Positions 17,527-26,527 of a stretch of 64,000 bases of DNA are shown here, piece after piece (the first letter of the stretch is position 1; every line of letters starts with the position of its first letter). Source of the DNA: Opitutia bacterium. GTDB taxonomy: Bacteria > Verrucomicrobiota > Verrucomicrobiia > Opitutales > Opitutaceae. The notes below the pieces were generated by a model. The model saw only the letters and a list, made by a program, of their open reading frames with translations, made no database searches and was not told the DNA's origin. Position numbers and translations under genes: made by a program. The stretch is taken from NCBI GenBank assembly GCA_016187945.1, contig JACPIT010000004.1:242854-306853 (forward strand), read 5' to 3'.

Positions 17527-18039
17527 ATGTCCACGCCCGTCGCCTCCCCCATCCGTTTCGCCATCGCGCCGATCTCGCCGGAATTCGTCCAACGCGTGCG
17601 CGCCACGCTGCGCGACGACTTCGGGCGCACGGTGCGCGTGAGCGTCGCCGAGGGCGGCGAGCCGTTGCGCGACCAACTGCGGCGCGCCGCTCCGGGCGAG
17701 CGCATCATTCTCGGCGGCTATCAAGCCGTCGCGCTGCCGAGCGAGTTTGCGGCGATCGGTCCGGTGTTCGTCAGCGCCGACGGAGCCGACGCGCCGCCGC
17801 CGATCCGCGACGCGCTGCCCGCCGGGTATTTCAATCGCACGTTCGCGCTCCGCGGTTACGACGCGCTCGACCGCATCGCGCACTCCACGCTGGTCGAGCC
17901 GGAGCGCGCGCCGGACGAATTCGCCGCGATGCTCGCGCGGCCGGGCGTGGCGTATCTGCATGCGCATTTCGCCGGGCACGGCTGTTTCGCCGCGCGCATC
18001 GACCGCTCCGAGAGCGACCAAGCGGCCCGTAGCGGCTAG
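17527..18039 (+). CDS. DUF1203-family protein
   Basis: ATG 17527 (MSTPVASPIRFAIAPISPEF) gives 170 residues. Features shared with DUF1203 proteins are RRAAPGERIILGGYQ, FAAIGPVFVSADGAD and a C-terminal YLHAHFAGHGCFAARID. The family has no assigned function. It is cytoplasmic by appearance. Track start 17377 reads through the upstream intergenic region. Confidence 0.75.
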   Translation: MSTPVASPIRFAIAPISPEFVQRVRATLRDDFGRTVRVSVAEGGEPLRDQLRRAAPGERIILGGYQAVALPSEFAAIGPVFVSADGADAPPPIRDALPAGYFNRTFALRGYDALDRIAHSTLVEPERAPDEFAAMLARPGVAYLHAHFAGHGCFAARIDRSESDQAARSG

Positions 18040-18146
18040 ACCTCAGCTCAACTCTGTTCCTCGCGGCCGGGCCGGGATCAACAACACGACCGCGACCCGC
18101 CGGCTCCGCGTTCGGAGTCGGCCGGCGCACCCGCGGGCGGCGCGCG

Positions 18147-18362
18147 TCAGGTTTCGTCGGCGCCGAGCCAGATGCCGGTGGCCAAGGTCGCAATGAGCAA
18201 CGTCGGGACGACGACCCAGGCCGCGTGAATCGGCACGCTCCAGTGATCGATCGCCCACGCCACCGCGACGCACTTCGCCAGGATCAGCGCCCACGCGCCA
18301 GCGAGAAACCAGCGCATCCGGATCGGATACCTCGTCTCGTCGAGATGAAAGCTGAGGTTCAC
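18147..18362 (-). CDS. Small two-helix membrane protein, 71 residues
   Basis: It starts with GTG at 18362 (NLSFHLDETRYPIRMRW). Two hydrophobic helices follow: FLAGAWALILAKCVAVAWAI and IHAAWVVVPTLLIATLATGIWL. Short length and helix spacing fit an uncharacterised inner-membrane protein. It is divergent from the DUF3300 gene at 18562. Confidence 0.6.
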   Translation of the reverse strand: MNLSFHLDETRYPIRMRWFLAGAWALILAKCVAVAWAIDHWSVPIHAAWVVVPTLLIATLATGIWLGADET

Positions 18363-18561
18363 GCCGTGATTTTAGCCCCGCATGGCAACCCGCGCTGCGC
18401 ACCGGTTGTCAAACCCCAGTCGCACCCCGCCCCGTGGGTTCGCCACGCCCGGCGGGCCTTTCCGCCGACGCTCCGGCCGAGCTTACGGTCGGCGTGAAAA
18501 TAGTTCAAATAAACTGCCGCCGCCGAACGTCACACCTGCGGCCGAACCCAAGCTCCGCACC

Positions 18562-19890
18562 ATGAAAACACCCCTGCTGCTGCTCGCGTGCCTCGCCGCT
18601 TTCGTAGGTTTCGGGCGACTCGCCGCCGCCGACGTCGACGACGATACGCCGCCACTGACTCCGGACCAAATCGAAACACTCGTCGCGCCGATCGCGCTCT
18701 ATCCCGATCCGCTCATCGCGCTGATTTTGCCCGCGGCGACGCATGCCTCCGATGTCGTGCTCGCGTCGCGTTTCCTCGCCGGCGGCGGCTCGCCGGAAAC
18801 CGTGCTTTCCGAACCATGGGACGAGAGCGTGAAAGTGCTCACTCGTTACCGCGAAGTGGTCGACTATCTTGATCGCAACCTCGAGTGGACGCGCCGCCTC
18901 GGCGATTGCTTCATCGACCAGCCCGACGACGTGATGGACGCCATCCAAGCCGTCCGCGCCCGCGCGCGCGCCGCCGGCATGCTCGCCGACACGCCGCAAC
19001 AGGAAGTCGTCGTCGAATCCGACGAGATTTGCATTCTGCCGACGAATCCGACCGTGATCTACGTGCCGCGCTACGATCCGGTCGTGCTGTGCGGCCCGGC
19101 CGTGACGAGTTGGTATCCGCGCGTGTGGATCACCTTCGGCGTCGCCTACAGCGTCGGCCCGTGGCTGCGCTACGATTGCGACTGGCGCGCGCGCCACGTG
19201 CGCATCGCGCAACGTCCGCCCGCGTGGTATTACCAGCCCGATTGGCGCAATCACCACCACTCGACGAACGTCGGGTGGACGCGCTGGAGCCCGCCGCCGC
19301 GCCGCGATCGCGATTTCGACCGGCGCAACGACGGCCCGAATCGCCACTGGATTGGCGCCAACGACACCATCGCGCGCCGCGACCGCACGCCCGACCGCGA
19401 CCACCGCGGCGATCGGGACCGCACGCGGTCACCCGATTTCCGTCGCGATCGCGACCGCCACGCACGGCCCGATTTCGACAACCGTCCGCGGCGCGAGTCT
19501 AATTCCCCGGCGGTGGCGACGGCCCCGAGCGTCGTCGCCGCGAGCCCCGACGCCCTCACGGCACCGGTCGTCGCCTCGCGGCCACCGGGCGGCTTCACGA
19601 CGCAGACGCCGCCGCCGTTTCCCGAGCGCCGCCGCTTCCCCCGCCCCGACGATGGTCCGCGCGAAGACCGCACGCCTCATCGCGATGTGCGCCCGGGCTC
19701 GCCGCCGCCTCCGATGGTGAATCCCGCGCCGATGACCTCTTCGCCGGTCGGTCCGCCCGTGCGCCCGCCGGCTCCGATGGTCCGCACCGGAAGCGACGCG
19801 TCCGACCGCACGCCCGTGCCGCGCGACGAGCGTCGGAGCGGCGATCGCGGAGGTCGCGGCGATCGCAACCGCGACCGGCAGCAGAATTGA
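18562..19890 (+). CDS. DUF3300-family exported protein
   Basis: ATG 18562 gives the signal peptide MKTPLLLLACLAAFVGFGRLAAA. Residues about 30-210 match DUF3300: LTPDQIETLVAPIALYPDPLIALILPAATHASDVVLASRF … WDESVKVLTRYREVVDYLDRNLEWT … VIYVPRYDPVVL. The C-terminal half is an Arg/His/Asp- and Pro-rich disordered tail, longer than in typical members. The cellular role of the family is not known; it is probably periplasmic. Confidence 0.85.
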   Translation: MKTPLLLLACLAAFVGFGRLAAADVDDDTPPLTPDQIETLVAPIALYPDPLIALILPAATHASDVVLASRFLAGGGSPETVLSEPWDESVKVLTRYREVVDYLDRNLEWTRRLGDCFIDQPDDVMDAIQAVRARARAAGMLADTPQQEVVVESDEICILPTNPTVIYVPRYDPVVLCGPAVTSWYPRVWITFGVAYSVGPWLRYDCDWRARHVRIAQRPPAWYYQPDWRNHHHSTNVGWTRWSPPPRRDRDFDRRNDGPNRHWIGANDTIARRDRTPDRDHRGDRDRTRSPDFRRDRDRHARPDFDNRPRRESNSPAVATAPSVVAASPDALTAPVVASRPPGGFTTQTPPPFPERRRFPRPDDGPREDRTPHRDVRPGSPPPPMVNPAPMTSSPVGPPVRPPAPMVRTGSDASDRTPVPRDERRSGDRGGRGDRNRDRQQN

Positions 19891-20060
19891 CCGTCGCACT
19901 CCCGCCCGCGTTCGCGACCGACCGCCGCCCCGCGCTGATTTTTCCCTAAATCTCCGCCGCCGTGCGCCGATGGATCGGGAGTCCTTCCCCGAACCATCCC
20001 CCTCGCTGCATGCCGCTGCTAACCACGAGAGCCGGCTCGCCGCGATTTCGTCTCGTATTC

Positions 20061-21230
20061 ATGCAGCTCTCGTCGCACCGCAAAATTCTGGCCGCCTTCG
20101 GTCTCGTAATGACCGCCGCCGCTCTGCTCGCCGCCACGGCATTCGGCCTCCTCCACCTCCTCGGGACTCACGTCGATCGACTCGCCGCCACCGCGACCGA
20201 TCCCGAGTTCCAGCGCAGCGCCGCGGCGTTGAGAGGCGAGATCGGGTTCGGCTATCGGATGGTGTTCGCGGTCGGCGCTGGCGGCACGGTCGTCTCGTGC
20301 GCGTGCATTTGGTGGATTTGGCGCACGCTCGGCCGCGTGCTGCGGGATGTCGCCGCCGTGCTCCAAGTCTCCTCCGCCGAAGTGCTCGCCTCGGCCGACC
20401 GGCTCTCGGAGCGCAGCCAGAGCCTCGCCGACCACGCGAGCCGGGCCGCCGCGCATCTCGAACAGACCAGCAGCTCCGTCGAGCAACTCGCCGGCTCCGC
20501 CGCGCGCAACGCCGAGATCGCCGGCACGGCCAAGCAACTCGCCAACGACGCCCACGGCGCCGCCGACACCGGCGCCGCCGACATGCGCGCGCTCGCCGAA
20601 GCCATCGACGCCATCCGCCGCGGCAGCGACGAGATCGCCCGCATCGTGACGACGATCGATCAGATCGCTTTTCAAACGAACATCCTCGCCCTGAACGCCG
20701 CGGTCGAGGCCGCGCGCGCCGGCGAAGCCGGACTCGGTTTCTCCGTCGTCGCCGAAGAAGTGCGCGCGCTCGCCCAACGCAGCGCCAGCTCTGCGCACGA
20801 GACCGCCGATCGCATCGGCGCCGCCGCACAGGAGACGCACCGCGGCGTCGAACTCGCGGCCAAAGTCGCGCGCGGGCTCCAATCCATCGTCGCCAACAAC
20901 CAACAGCTCGACGGCCTCGCCGCCGAAGTGGCCAGCGCCAGCGCCGAGCAGCGACGCGGCGTCGAGCTCCTTCGCGCCGCCACTCTGGAAATGGACAAAT
21001 CCACCCAATCCAACGCCACGACCGCGCACGAGACGGCCACCGACGCCCGTGACCTGCGCGACCACGCCGACCGCCTGCGCGAGGCCGTGCTCCAGCTTCG
21101 CGAAGTCGTCGGCGGCGACGGCACGGCCGCGCGTGCCCTCGCGCGCGCCTCGGTCAAGTCGGCCGCGGTAATGGCTCGCCCATCGGTCGCGGTCGTCGCG
21201 AGGCCCGTCGAGCTGTTCGCCGAAAGCTGA
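20061..21230 (+). CDS. Methyl-accepting chemotaxis protein, minimal sensor
   Basis: ATG 20061 ([23 protein letters not shown]) gives 389 residues. There are two membrane helices separated by only about 35 residues ([24 protein letters not shown]), so there is hardly a periplasmic sensor. The cytoplasmic part has the MCP hairpin tip [43 protein letters not shown]. No clear HAMP and no NWETF-type CheR/B tether at the C-terminus are seen. It may sense membrane state or intracellular cues. Confidence 0.88.
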   Translation: MQLSSHRKILAAFGLVMTAAALLAATAFGLLHLLGTHVDRLAATATDPEFQRSAAALRGEIGFGYRMVFAVGAGGTVVSCACIWWIWRTLGRVLRDVAAVLQVSSAEVLASADRLSERSQSLADHASRAAAHLEQTSSSVEQLAGSAARNAEIAGTAKQLANDAHGAADTGAADMRALAEAIDAIRRGSDEIARIVTTIDQIAFQTNILALNAAVEAARAGEAGLGFSVVAEEVRALAQRSASSAHETADRIGAAAQETHRGVELAAKVARGLQSIVANNQQLDGLAAEVASASAEQRRGVELLRAATLEMDKSTQSNATTAHETATDARDLRDHADRLREAVLQLREVVGGDGTAARALARASVKSAAVMARPSVAVVARPVELFAES

Positions 21231-21249
21231 GCGCGCGCATCGCGTGAGT

Positions 21250-21324
21250 TGCAGGAGCGGCTTTACGCCGCGACTGCTGCGAAGCGCGTGCCGCGCTCGA
21301 ATCGCGGCGTAAAGCCGCTCCTAC
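21250..21324. repeat. Family-C hairpin, stand-alone copy
   Basis: gcaggagcggctttacgccgcga … tcgcggcgtaaagccgctcctac, an inverted pair around a 25-bp loop. Same family as in the 12.7-13.5 kb array and at 44.3 kb. It lies 20 bp after the chemoreceptor stop. Confidence 0.9.
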
Positions 21325-21452
21325 AATTTTCGCCGCGGCGGTTGGAGCGCGTGCGTCAGCGCGGCGGCGGCGCGTTCGGCGCCGTTCCTTTGGCCGCTCT
21401 CGCGCTCCGCGGCCGGGCTTGCCGGCGGCGCACGCGTGCTTAGCTTCGCGCG

Positions 21453-21914
21453 ATGCACCGCTCCTCCCGCCTTTTCGCTTTCGTCGCGTTGCTCTTCGTC
21501 TCCGTCGTCGGAGTCGTTCGCGCCGAGTCGGCCCCCACGCCCGAGCAGACAGTTTCCGCCGTCGCGGGCCTGCTGCGCGAGTTCCTCGCGAACGTCGACG
21601 ACCCGGCGATGCACGCCCGCTTCTGGGCGGACGACCTCGTCTATACGAGCGGCCGCGGCGAGGTGAAGGCGAAGGCAGCCATCGTCGCCGAGGTCGCCGC
21701 CGCCGCGAAAACGCTTCGGCCCGATTCGCCGCGCACGCGTTATGGTGCCGACGAGATTCGCGTGCGCCCGTATGGAAATTTCGCCGCGTTGAACTTCCGC
21801 CTGCTCGTCAAAAACCCCGACGGCACGCAGTGGTTTTCGCGCAACAGCGGCGCGTTTCTCTGGCGCGATGGTCGCTGGCAGGTCGTCACCTGGCAGGCGA
21901 CGCGGGAACCGTAG
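21453..21914 (+). CDS. Secreted SnoaL/NTF2-like (DUF4440-type) protein
   Basis: A signal peptide (MHRSSRLFAFVALLFVSVVGVVRA) precedes a 125-residue domain with the NTF2-like order: helix TVSAVAGLLREFLANVDD, FWADDLVYTSGRGEVKAKAAIV, and strands NFAALNFRLLVK … GAFLWRDGRWQVVTWQATR. Such cone-shaped domains bind or isomerise small molecules; the ligand is unknown. Confidence 0.78.
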   Translation: MHRSSRLFAFVALLFVSVVGVVRAESAPTPEQTVSAVAGLLREFLANVDDPAMHARFWADDLVYTSGRGEVKAKAAIVAEVAAAAKTLRPDSPRTRYGADEIRVRPYGNFAALNFRLLVKNPDGTQWFSRNSGAFLWRDGRWQVVTWQATREP

Positions 21915-21938
21915 TCGGAGGACGGAAGAGGAAAAATT

Positions 21939-22078
21939 TGGAGCACTTTCAACAAAGGCGTGGCCGCGCTGGAGCGCAGCGACAACGTCGTTTCACTCGG
22001 GCCACGCTTGGCAGAATCTCGCTTCGCTCGGAACGCCACGGGCGCAAGCCCGGCTGCACTTTTTCTGAATTTGCTCCA
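21939..22078. repeat. Family-E dispersed 140-bp repeat, copy 1
   Basis: gagcactttcaacaaaggcgtggccgcgctggagcgcagcgacaacg … ggctgcactttttctgaatttgctcc. A second copy in the same orientation lies at 26528-26664 with roughly 90% identity by eye. Noncoding here. Confidence 0.88.
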
Positions 22079-22152
22079 GGCCTCGAGATAGGCACTCCGC
22101 CCCGAGCCCGCCCCGCCGCCATCCGTCCCCCGTTCTCCATCCTCCGCTCCGC

Positions 22153-23016
22153 TCAGCTCGGCGCGACGGGCGGCAGTTCCTTGCGATGCTCTTTCATCTG
22201 GTCGTTCGCACAGTCGGCGCAGATGCCGTGCGTGAAGCGGATGCGGTCGCGCTTCTCGAAGTATTCCTCGACCTGCTGCCAATAGCCGTCGTCGTCGCGC
22301 ACCTTTTTGCACCATGCACAAATCGGCAGGAGGCCGGACAGCGTCTCCACCTCTGCGCGCGCGCTCGAGAGTTCCTCGTGGCGCTGTTGCAGGTTGGCGA
22401 TGAGCAGCGCGACGAACAGCGCCACCATGAAGAAACTCACTTCGAGGTCGCCGATGATCTGGATGCTGTCGGCGACGCGCGTCCAATCCCACGCTGCCGA
22501 CGCGAGCGCGAGGTTCATGCGCACGAGGTGGAACGTCGCGTGCGCGAGGAACACGTTCGCGGGCGCCACGGGAGAGCGCCAGAAGAAGCCCGGCGCCTGC
22601 CGCAGCGCCAGAAACGCCGAGACGGACAACCCCGACCAGATCGCGCCGTTCGTGAAGAGGCGCCACGGCGTCTTTTGGCCGAGCCAGAGAAAAAAGATCA
22701 GCGCGGCCGCGTGAAACAGGATCACGCCGTTCAGCAGCGCCCACGGGCGCGATCGTTTCGCCGTCGTGCGCGCGCCGATCAGCAGCGTCACGTGTCCGAC
22801 GGTGACCATCAGGGTCGGAAAAAAGCGGCCGATCGTCTCCGAGACTTGCGGCCGCATCGCAAAGAGAACGTCGGCGGCCATCATCGTCCACGCCGCGATC
22901 ATCCATGCGCGCATCGCCGTCGAGCGGCCTTGCGTCCGCCAGTAGTGCGTCGTCAAACCCGCCAGGATCACGCTGATGACGATGTTCGTCAGATAGATCG
23001 TTGATTCCTGGTCCAT
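22153..23016 (-). CDS. Multi-helix membrane protein with C-terminal CxxCKK 'LPICxxCKKIRDDxGYW' module
   Basis: The N-terminal 200 residues hold about six hydrophobic helices. A short coiled coil (QQRHEELSSARAEVETLSGLL) leads to LPICAWCKKVRDDDGYWQQVEEYFEKRDRIRFTHGICADC. This Cys4-type module is usually found at the end of bacterial PAS proteins and response regulators, where it may bind a metal. Here the sensor is a membrane bundle instead. No kinase domain is present. Role: probable membrane sensor, inferred. Confidence 0.75.
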   Translation of the reverse strand: MDQESTIYLTNIVISVILAGLTTHYWRTQGRSTAMRAWMIAAWTMMAADVLFAMRPQVSETIGRFFPTLMVTVGHVTLLIGARTTAKRSRPWALLNGVILFHAAALIFFLWLGQKTPWRLFTNGAIWSGLSVSAFLALRQAPGFFWRSPVAPANVFLAHATFHLVRMNLALASAAWDWTRVADSIQIIGDLEVSFFMVALFVALLIANLQQRHEELSSARAEVETLSGLLPICAWCKKVRDDDGYWQQVEEYFEKRDRIRFTHGICADCANDQMKEHRKELPPVAPS

Positions 23017-23161
23017 GCGGGCGGGCGGCAGTTCAGCTTGCAGCCGGCGTCGGCCTTGGAAAGCGGTTTATTTGGGAAACTTTTTCGTCGGGGCTGATCG
23101 AGCGCAAAAATAGCACTGCCGGCGGGCCGGCAGTGCGCGGGAGGAGCGAGGCCGTCGTGAT

Positions 23162-23986
23162 TTAACGGCCGCCGGAGGAATTGCCGGCCTTGCTGTCGAC
23201 GTCGGATTTCGAGACGTCGCACGTGAGGTGGTTGCTCGTGGAATCCCAGCGGAGCTGCGAGATCGGGATGCGGACCTTCGATTCGTTCCGGCTGAAAAGG
23301 CCGCCGGTGGAGACGAGGACCGCCGCTTCGCCGCTCGCGCCGCTGCTGCCGGTCGCGCCGCTGTAGATCGACGACGTGTCTTGGGCGGACGTGGAGCCGG
23401 AGAGATTGCCCGAGCTGCCGGTCGCGCTGCCGGCAGATCCACTCGAGCTGCCCGCGGCGCCGGAAGACGTGCCGCTCGCGTCCGTGGAACTCGGCGTCGC
23501 GCCGCTGCCGCCGGTGCTCGAGGTCGTGCTCGCGCCACTCGTCGAACCGTAGGTCGAGCCCGACGAGCCGGTCGAACCCGTGCTGCCGGTGGCGCTGCCT
23601 GCGGTGCTTTCGCCCGTGCTGCCGGCCATCGCGCCGCTCTGCGACGACGTGCTCGAAGCGAGTGCGACCGCGAGCTGTTGCGTGCCCGCGCCGCTGAGGA
23701 CGACGTCGTCGATCGAGCCGATCTTCTGACCGTCGCGACCAAAAACGTCTTTACCCATCAGTTCCTTCACGCGCAACTGCCCGCTCAATTGCGAGTCAGT
23801 GACGGTTTGAACTTGGGCAGACGACGACTGCGACGCGGACGTGCTGGATTGGTCCTGCGTCGACGACGAAGCGCTTCCGCTCCCGGTCTGAGACGATCCG
23901 GTGGAGGAAGAACTTTGCGCGAGAGCGACGAACGGAATCGCCGCGATGCTGGTAAGAGCGATGAGCGCTCGGAGGTTTTGCGTCAT
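23162..23986 (-). CDS. Exported PRC-barrel protein interrupted by a long Ser/Thr/Gly-rich linker
   Basis: A signal peptide (MTQNLRALIALTSIAAIPFVALAQ) is followed by an S/T/Q tract, then the first half of a PRC-barrel (LMGKDVFGRDGQKIGSIDDVVLSGAGTQQLAVALAS). About 95 residues of Ser/Gly/Thr/Ala low complexity follow, then the second half (AAVLVSTGGLFSRNESKVRIPISQLRWDSTSNHLTCDVSK). PRC-barrels are compact 80-residue domains, so the loop insertion is unusual. The linker DNA is itself repetitive and probably length-variable. Confidence 0.8.
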   Translation of the reverse strand: MTQNLRALIALTSIAAIPFVALAQSSSSTGSSQTGSGSASSSTQDQSSTSASQSSSAQVQTVTDSQLSGQLRVKELMGKDVFGRDGQKIGSIDDVVLSGAGTQQLAVALASSTSSQSGAMAGSTGESTAGSATGSTGSTGSSGSTYGSTSGASTTSSTGGSGATPSSTDASGTSSGAAGSSSGSAGSATGSSGNLSGSTSAQDTSSIYSGATGSSGASGEAAVLVSTGGLFSRNESKVRIPISQLRWDSTSNHLTCDVSKSDVDSKAGNSSGGR

Positions 23987-24138
23987 GGGTGATAACCGGG
24001 TTGAGGGTTACGGGTTGAATTCACCATGACCCGCCGCGCGCGAACGAGTGCGCGCGAACCGCGTGGGGAAAGCGGCTCTTCCGTCGGACGGGAATTTTGC
24101 CGGGGCGCCGGCCGAGCGCTCGCCCGGCCGGCCCGCGC

Positions 24139-24651
24139 TCAGTCGAGAGCGCGCGCGTAGTAGCTCAGCGTTTCCTGCTTCGGCGGCATCACGATCTCGC
24201 GCTCGAACCGCAAACCGAGTTTCTCGAGCACGCGGATCGAACCGGCATTCTCGCGCATCGTGATGCCTGCGATCCGCCGCAAACCGAAAGCGCGGCGCCC
24301 GTGCGCGATCACCGCCTCCGCCGCCTCGCCCGCGTAGCCTTGCCCGCAGTGCTCCGGCAAAAACGCGAAACCCACGTCGACGTCCGGCAGCGTGTCGCGC
24401 CGCAACAGCCCGCACATGCCCACGGGCAGATCGTCCGCGCGCCGCGCCACGTGATACAGCCCGAGCCCGTCGTGCTGCGCGTAACTCGCGATCGGCCCCG
24501 CGGCGAGGTAGCGACGGGCACCGTCCGCATCGCGCACGCCGCGATCGCCGATGAACGCGAGCCAGCCGGGCGAGTTGAGCAGCGCGACAACGAACGGTGC
24601 ATCCTCGAGCGTGAAACGGCGCAGCCGCAGACGTGGAGTTTCGAGCAGCAT
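24139..24651 (-). CDS. GNAT N-acetyltransferase (RimJ/RimL-like)
   Basis: It begins MLLETPRLRLRRFTLEDAPFVVALLN, the standard start of RimJ/RimL-type acetyltransferases. The acetyl-CoA loop is LPEHCGQGYAGEAAEAVIAHG (QGYAGE ≈ Q/RxxGxG/A), and the C-terminal NAGSIRVLEKLGLRFERE is the usual motif B. It probably acetylates a protein N-terminus or a small amine. Confidence 0.85.
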   Translation of the reverse strand: MLLETPRLRLRRFTLEDAPFVVALLNSPGWLAFIGDRGVRDADGARRYLAAGPIASYAQHDGLGLYHVARRADDLPVGMCGLLRRDTLPDVDVGFAFLPEHCGQGYAGEAAEAVIAHGRRAFGLRRIAGITMRENAGSIRVLEKLGLRFEREIVMPPKQETLSYYARALD

Positions 24652-24957
24652 GGAACCGCGCGAGCGTCCGCGAACGCGCGCGCGTTTCCAAGCGCGAATC
24701 GCTGCAGCTCTATTCGCGGCTCGTGCGCATCGCCTACGTGAATCCCGTGTGCACGCACCAACTCGCCGCGCAGCCGTGGCTCGACCTCGGCGAAACCTGG
24801 GAAATGGCCCCGTGGAGCCGCATCAAGACTCCCGTGCATTTCTACCGCACGCGCACCTGGCGGAATTTCCCGATCCCGGCAGCCGGAGCGGAACCGCGAG
24901 GTGCTGCATCGTTTCTCAAACGACCACGCGCCCCGTGCGGGCCGATCCACACTCGCC
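24652..24957. other. 306-bp gap with a coding-like plus-strand stretch
   Basis: The plus frame of ORF 24633 has nearly all-GC third positions between about 24690 and 24900 (ESLQLYSRLVRIAYVNPVCTHQLAAQPWLDLGETWEM…TRTWRNFP), then degenerates. It could be a gene remnant; no family recognised and no proper end. Confidence 0.3.
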
Positions 24958-25077
24958 ATGATTGTCACGCCGGTCCCGATCGCCATGCTCGGCTGGTCGC
25001 TGCTCTGTTTGCTGTTCGGCGGCGTTCTGCTCGGCGCCATCGTGATTTTCGTTTTGCTGAGGGCGTTCAAGAAATAG
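24958..25077 (+). CDS. 39-residue single-pass membrane peptide
   Basis: Too short for the track. ATG 24958 encodes MIVTPVPIAMLGWSLLCLLFGGVLLGAIVIFVLLRAFKK, ending TAG at 25077. One long hydrophobic helix is followed by a basic tail, typical of small inner-membrane proteins. Third-position GC is high. No ribosome site is obvious. Confidence 0.5.
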   Translation: MIVTPVPIAMLGWSLLCLLFGGVLLGAIVIFVLLRAFKK

Positions 25078-25129
25078 CGCCGCAGCCGCACGGGAGCGAA
25101 GCGCCAGCGTGGCCTCTCTCAAACTATTG

Positions 25130-25288
25130 CGCTTCGCGTATCAGACTGACAGGTAGGGCGCACCGCCGAGGCATCGCACTCGTCGCCGGCCCTGTGCGCC
25201 GAGATCGTGATATCGCCCTCGCGGCGGAGCGGGCCGCTCCGCCCTGCGTTTCGCTTCGTGCGCGTCAGCCTATTGCGCGAGCCTTAAT
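25130..25288. repeat. Family-F dispersed repeat, copy 1
   Basis: cagactgacaggtagggcgcaccgccgaggcatcgcactcgtcgccggcc … gcggcggagcgggccgctccgccctgcgtttcgcttcgtgcgcgtcagcctattgcgcgagcc. The same sequence lies inverted at about 59199-59348. The ends are partly inverted (gtagggcg…cgccctgc), which is MITE-like. Confidence 0.85.
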
Positions 25289-25354
25289 AGGCGCGGCCAA
25301 GGCTCCGGTGCGCGAGTTGGCCGACGAAAAGTGAAATTCGCAGCGGGCGCTCTC

Positions 25355-25570
25355 CTACGCGAGCGGCGCCCATCGCGGCGGCTGCGGTCGCGCATTCCAC
25401 ATCGCCTGCACGTAGCGCCTCACGGCGCGGCCGCGTCGGGTGAAGTCGGTGACGATCACTTGCGGGCCGTCCATGATCCAGCCGGCTGCGCGCCGCGCGG
25501 CGACTTTCAGCCGGAGAGTGGAGCGGGAACGAGCCTCGAGACAGATGGAGCTGGATTGACGTGTGGTCAT
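25355..25570 (-). CDS. Hypothetical 71-residue basic protein
   Basis: ATG 25570 (MTTRQSSSICLEARSRSTLRLKVAARR) continues AGWIMDGPQVIVTDFTRRGRAVRRYVQAMWNARPQPP. Hydrophobic positions are regularly spaced and third-position GC is high, so it looks genuine. Strongly basic and short; nucleic-acid binding is conceivable but not shown. Confidence 0.55.
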   Translation of the reverse strand: MTTRQSSSICLEARSRSTLRLKVAARRAAGWIMDGPQVIVTDFTRRGRAVRRYVQAMWNARPQPPRWAPLA

Positions 25571-25727
25571 GCGCGGATCGTAGCCCAACTCACGCGCAAA
25601 AAAAAATAGGGGCGCCTGCTACCGGAGCATACCTTAACGGCGTTGTGAACAACCGTGAGCAAGTTTCCGGGAAAAAGTTTGCCTCTACTCCCGCGCCCAC
25701 GCGTGCGCGACCCGAGCGCGCCGCAGG

Positions 25728-26411
25728 TTATTTCCCGCGCAGCAACGCCCGCGTCAGCACCACGTGCCCGAACAGGGCGCCGCCCACGCACACCGGACCG
25801 ATCAGCGCGTAGGGCAGATGGAACGCGACCAGCAGCGGCGGTTGCTGCCCCCAACCGAACGGCACCGGCGACGAGAGCAGCGCAACGCGAATCACGTTCA
25901 GCAGCAACGCCGCGCCGACCAGGTTCGCTCCCCAGGCGACCCCGCGGCGCCGCGCGACGAACGGCGCCGCCGCCAGCGCGACGATACCGGACACGATGTC
26001 GAGATTCTGCCCCGTCCACGTCATCGTCGTCGGAATCGTCCCCTGCCCCGCCCACGCGTGCAGCACGAATTCGAGCGGCAAGCGAAACGCCTGAAATCCC
26101 ACCAGCGCCGTCAACGGCACCGCGCCCGCGAATCTCGCACCCAGCGGCGACAGCCCCGCGCCGACCGACACTACCAACACGCCGCCGAAAAACACCGGCA
26201 ATCCGTGCAGCGGCAGCGCTTCGAGTCGTCCGCTCATCACGAGCGCCGCGAGCAATCCGACCCACGCGCCGAAGCCGAGCGCCACGGCGAAAAATTTGCC
26301 GCGCTCCGCCGCGAACGCGCGCCGAGCGGCGGCGAGAAACGCGACGATCACCGCCGCCACGACGACGAGAAACACCGCGACCGATCCGAAGCTGGCAGGC
26401 GTGAAGTTCAT
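25728..26411 (-). CDS. Hypothetical seven-helix integral membrane protein
   Basis: The 227-residue product has about seven hydrophobic helices, beginning FGSVAVFLVVVAAVIVAFLAA. Conserved-looking polar residues sit in VGFQAFRLPLEFVLHAWAGQGTIPTTMTWTGQNLDIVSG between helices 4 and 5. Similar membrane proteins occur in Bacteroidetes and Verrucomicrobia without assigned function. It is single on its strand. Confidence 0.75.
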   Translation of the reverse strand: MNFTPASFGSVAVFLVVVAAVIVAFLAAARRAFAAERGKFFAVALGFGAWVGLLAALVMSGRLEALPLHGLPVFFGGVLVVSVGAGLSPLGARFAGAVPLTALVGFQAFRLPLEFVLHAWAGQGTIPTTMTWTGQNLDIVSGIVALAAAPFVARRRGVAWGANLVGAALLLNVIRVALLSSPVPFGWGQQPPLLVAFHLPYALIGPVCVGGALFGHVVLTRALLRGK

Positions 26412-26527
26412 CGCCGCCGAGTTCAGCGAAGCGCGCCGTCCAGCGCAAACCGCAACCCGCCGCCGTAGCCGAAAGGAGAACGCCTCCGAGGAGTCGCACT
26501 CGTTTCGTCGCGGCGGGGGAGACTCCA

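Noticed and set aside
24633-25334. 233-residue plus-strand ORF as a full gene
   Set aside because: Only about 70 codons look coding; the rest reads through the small membrane gene and the family-F repeat.
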